Shown here piece after piece: positions 5,704 to 6,291 of a DNA stretch of 6,291 nucleotides. Location: positions 1 to 6,291 of the forward strand of contig CALAKO010000033.1 in assembly GCA_937922955.1 (NCBI GenBank). Direction: 5' to 3'. A program made the position numbers and the translations under genes. This stretch comes from an uncultured Peptococcaceae bacterium (GTDB lineage Bacteria; Bacillota; Peptococcia; Peptococcales; Peptococcaceae). The notes beneath the pieces were generated by a model, which was not told the DNA's origin, searched no databases, and worked only from the letters and a program-made list of their open reading frames with translations. The first letter of the stretch is position 1. Every line of letters starts with the position of its first letter.

Positions 5704-5946
5704 TTGGCAACTAAAATCAGACTGAGAAGAATGGGTGCAAAGAAAAAACCTTTCTATCGTATCGTTGTTGCAGATAGCCGTGCTCCAAGAGATGGTCGTA
5801 CCATCGAAGAAATCGGTTACTACAACCCAAATGTAAATCCTGCTGAAATTAAGGTTGACGTTGAGGCTGCTCAGAAGTGGCTGGCTACCGGCGCACAGCC
5901 TTCCGATACCGTTCGCAGCTTGCTCAAAAAAGCTGGTGTACGCTAA
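5704..5946 (+). CDS. rpsP: 30S ribosomal protein S16
   Basis: S16 binds 16S rRNA in the 30S body and helps assembly. The 80-residue product has the family's standard length and signature: ATKIRLRRMGAKKKPFYRI (2-20), VVADSRAPRDGRTIEEIG (21-38), YYNPN (39-43), then VEAAQKWLATGAQPSDTVRS (53-72) and a basic LLKKAG end. Translation starts at TTG 5704. This gives the normal MxTKIRL beginning and sits eight bases after a very strong AGGAGG. Starting at the in-frame GTG 5695 would add three residues encoded by the Shine-Dalgarno region. It is the third gene of the ylxM-ffh-rpsP-khpA operon. A rare start with a strong ribosome binding site may tune S16 output. Confidence 0.97.
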   Translation: MATKIRLRRMGAKKKPFYRIVVADSRAPRDGRTIEEIGYYNPNVNPAEIKVDVEAAQKWLATGAQPSDTVRSLLKKAGVR

Positions 5947-5974
5947 TTGATTTTATAAGAAATGGATGATTTGT

Positions 5975-6205
5975 ATGGAAAACTTGGTTTTGCACATTGC
6001 AAAGTCGTTGGTTGATGAGCCGGATTCCGTATCTGTAAAAATTGATGAAACACCAGAGTCTGTGACCGTGCAGCTGTCTGTTGCACCAGATGATATGGGC
6101 AAAATTATCGGCAAACACGGGCGCATCGCTAATGCGATTCGTACAATCATGAAAGCCGTTGGCAATGTTCAGCATAAGAAAGTATATGTAGACATTGTTG
6201 AATGA
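5975..6205 (+). CDS. khpA: KhpA, single-KH-domain RNA-binding protein
   Basis: This small RNA-binding protein of 76 residues is the KhpA (formerly YlqC) family member that sits between rpsP and rimM in Firmicutes. The KH core is visible. The N-terminus MENLVLHIAKSLVDEPDSV is close to the family pattern, strands VTVQLSVAPDD follow (30-40), then the nucleic-acid-binding GxxG loop as IIGKHGR (44-50), helix IANAIRTIMKAV (51-62), and a final strand VYVDIVE. In streptococci KhpA partners with KhpB/EloR and influences cell elongation and RNA metabolism. I start at ATG 5975 because the family normally begins here and GGATG (5964-5968) lies six bases before it. ATG 5966 is in frame and would add MIC. 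The start context is weaker than that of its neighbours. It is the last gene before a strong terminator. Confidence 0.93.
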   Translation: MENLVLHIAKSLVDEPDSVSVKIDETPESVTVQLSVAPDDMGKIIGKHGRIANAIRTIMKAVGNVQHKKVYVDIVE

Positions 6206-6209
6206 TGAG

Positions 6210-6241
6210 AAAATCCAGATTCGTTTGAGTCTGGATTTTTT
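6210..6241 (+). terminator. Strong intrinsic terminator after khpA
   Basis: AAAATCCAGATTC (6210-6222) pairs with GAGTCTGGATTTT (6227-6239) around GTTT, giving 13 pairs including one T-G wobble, and the T-tract runs to 6241. It starts five bases after the khpA stop and ends the ylxM-ffh-rpsP-khpA operon. Confidence 0.92.
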
Positions 6242-6249
6242 GTTATAAT
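6241..6249 (+). promoter_or_regulatory. Extended -10 promoter for the downstream gene
   Basis: TG, T, TATAAT (6241-6249) is a perfect extended -10 element that starts in the last T of the terminator tract. No convincing -35 box is seen (TCGTTT at 17 bases lies in the terminator stem and loop). Transcription would start near 6256 and serve the gene at 6277. Confidence 0.65.
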
Positions 6250-6276
6250 GTTTTTTTAAAGAAAAGAGGTATTTAT

Positions 6277-6291
6277 ATGGAAGAATTACAA
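6277..6291 (+). CDS. Start of a gene cut by the window edge, possibly rimM
   Basis: Only MEELQ is present. AAGAGG (6264-6269) lies seven bases before the ATG, so this is a real start. In Firmicutes rimM (16S rRNA processing protein) usually follows rpsP-khpA and often begins with MEEL or similar, but five residues cannot confirm this. Unusually for that position it has its own promoter behind a strong terminator. Confidence 0.5.

Overview
The window looks like an ordinary chromosomal housekeeping region of a moderately AT-rich Firmicute. The order ylxM-ffh-rpsP-khpA is the classic Firmicutes SRP/ribosome cluster, Shine-Dalgarno sites are strong and purine-rich, promoters are of the SigA type, and non-ATG starts are frequent. 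A member of the Negativicutes is a plausible guess, but the sequence alone does not prove it.

Layout. Positions 1-102 hold a bidirectional intrinsic terminator. Next is a monocistronic minus-strand gene (103-621) for a 172-residue protein I do not recognise, with its own promoter at 693-721. A gene-free stretch of about 370 bases (622-991) separates it from a divergent 14-TM-type MFS exporter (992-2443). That stretch carries two terminator-like hairpins in front of the exporter, one of them directly before the ribosome binding site. The exporter converges on a minus-strand yebC-family gene (2486-3202), and the two share a bidirectional terminator at 2455-2484. A divergent regulatory region (3203-3386) carries a near-consensus yebC promoter and, on the dut side, a cre-like site and a perfect 17-bp palindrome. 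The dUTPase gene dut (3387-3908, GTG start) follows. A strong promoter embedded in the 3' end of dut then drives ylxM (3964-4326), ffh (4329-5678, GTG start), rpsP (5704-5946, TTG start) and khpA (5975-6205). This operon ends in a strong terminator at 6210-6241. An extended -10 promoter sits inside that terminator's T-tract and precedes the first five codons of a further gene at 6277, which by gene order is probably rimM.

How the genes work together. YlxM and Ffh belong to signal-recognition-particle protein targeting. S16 and KhpA (and presumably RimM) belong to ribosome assembly and RNA metabolism. YebC-family proteins act in translation or transcription regulation, and dUTPase in nucleotide-pool hygiene. 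The exporter and the unknown gene are the accessory elements.

I found no mobile element, CRISPR array, tRNA or rRNA, and no clear undescribed system. The most unusual features are the attenuator-like exporter leader, the unknown 172-residue protein, and the palindrome upstream of dut.
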